A DNA stretch of 6,709 nt from an uncultured Acidimicrobiales bacterium (GTDB lineage: Bacteria; Actinomycetota; Acidimicrobiia; Acidimicrobiales; Aldehydirespiratoraceae): positions 1-6,709 of the forward strand of contig CALKOE010000247.1 of NCBI GenBank assembly GCA_938091985.1, given 5' to 3'. A model generated the notes under the pieces. That model saw only the letters and a program-made list of their open reading frames with translations. It was not told where the DNA came from and did not search any database. The translations under genes and the position numbers were made by a program. This document shows, piece after piece, positions 6,334 to 6,709 of this stretch (its first letter is position 1; each line of letters opens with the position of its first letter).

Positions 6334-6709
6334 ATGACCGAGCAGCTGTATCTCGCCGACCAGGAACTCCGCACGTTCACGGCCACTGTCACCGGGGTCG
6401 AAGCGGCGGAGAACGGCGAGGGCGGGCGCATCCTGCTCGACCAGACGGCGTTCTACGCCACTGGTGGCGGCCAGCCCCACGACCACGGCACGCTCACGAT
6501 CGACGGTGTCGCCCACGAGGTGACCGACGTCCGCAAGGAAGGCGCCGACATCTGGCACTCGATCGCCGGGCCGCTTCCCTCGGTCGGGAGTGAAGTGAGC
6601 GGCGATGTCGACTGGGACCGGCGTCACCAGCTCATGCGTACGCACTCGGCGATGCATGTGCTCGGCGGTGTGATCTGGAACGAATACCGAGTGCTCGCGA
6701 CCGGCAACA
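6334..6709 (+). CDS. AlaX-like alanyl-tRNA editing protein (trans-editing deacylase), 3'-truncated
   Basis: This is the first 125 codons of a free-standing relative of the alanyl-tRNA synthetase editing domain. Such proteins hydrolyse Ser-tRNA(Ala) or Gly-tRNA(Ala) in the cytoplasm, preventing mistranslation of alanine codons. DQTAFYATGGGQPHDHG (36-52) matches the family's F-Y-x-x-G-G-G-Q-P-x-D-x-G motif. H104 and H108 in RTHSAMHVLGG (102-112) form the H-x3-H half of the zinc site; the Cys and His that complete it would lie past the window end. The last visible residues, ATGN (122-125), run into a region that is G-N-Q or G-S-Q-like in relatives. The protein starts almost at the editing fold, so it is not full-length AlaRS, whose catalytic domain would precede it. 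Full AlaX-type proteins in such genomes are often near 240 residues. It follows the membrane-protein gene after 32 bases and probably has its own promoter. Confidence 0.9.
   Translation, partial: MTEQLYLADQELRTFTATVTGVEAAENGEGGRILLDQTAFYATGGGQPHDHGTLTIDGVAHEVTDVRKEGADIWHSIAGPLPSVGSEVSGDVDWDRRHQLMRTHSAMHVLGGVIWNEYRVLATGN

Noticed and set aside
1..6709. Mobile element, CRISPR array, tRNA or foreign island
   Set aside because: No transposase, terminal or direct repeats, tRNA fold or spaced repeats were found, and composition looks even across the window.

Overview
This is a GC-rich bacterial chromosome window with dense, short-gap gene packing and strongly GC-biased third codon positions. The protein types fit an actinobacterium: a eukaryote-like (class 2) isoleucyl-tRNA synthetase, a short ECF sigma factor translationally coupled to a membrane protein, and leading genes that seem to be transcribed without a leader. 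An Acidimicrobiia-type lineage is my guess from protein flavour alone; no rRNA or other marker is present to settle it.

Layout. (1) 1-2886, + strand: most of ileS, missing its N-terminus with the HIGH motif, which lies left of the window. (2) 2915-3895, - strand: a single-gene Fe(II)/2-oxoglutarate oxygenase of the isopenicillin-N-synthase superfamily, convergent with ileS across a 28-base gap. (3) 3896-3947: a 52-base divergent promoter region containing back-to-back candidate -10 boxes and a small inverted repeat. (4) 3948-6301, + strand: a two-gene operon. A 150-residue ECF-type sigma factor overlaps by ATGA a 634-residue single-pass membrane protein with a large exported region, which carries two FG-GAP/EF-hand-like Asp-rich loops and six cysteines. 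(5) 6334 to the window end, + strand: the first 125 codons of an AlaX-like alanyl-tRNA editing protein.

How the genes relate. The sigma/membrane-protein pair looks like a signalling unit: the membrane protein sits where an anti-sigma factor normally sits, but lacks the usual zinc anti-sigma motif. This is the least familiar part of the window. IleS and the AlaX-like protein both act in tRNA charging and proofreading, but they lie on either side of unrelated genes, so I see no operon link. The oxygenase has no biosynthetic neighbours here and its substrate cannot be told from context.

Regulation. The three genes that begin transcription units here (oxygenase, sigma factor, AlaX-like) each have a TANNNT-like hexamer ending 6-7 bases before the ATG and no convincing ribosome binding site. 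The one gene internal to an operon has a clear AGGGG. Together these suggest leaderless transcription for the leading genes. No tRNA, rRNA, CRISPR array, transposon, attachment site or origin was seen.
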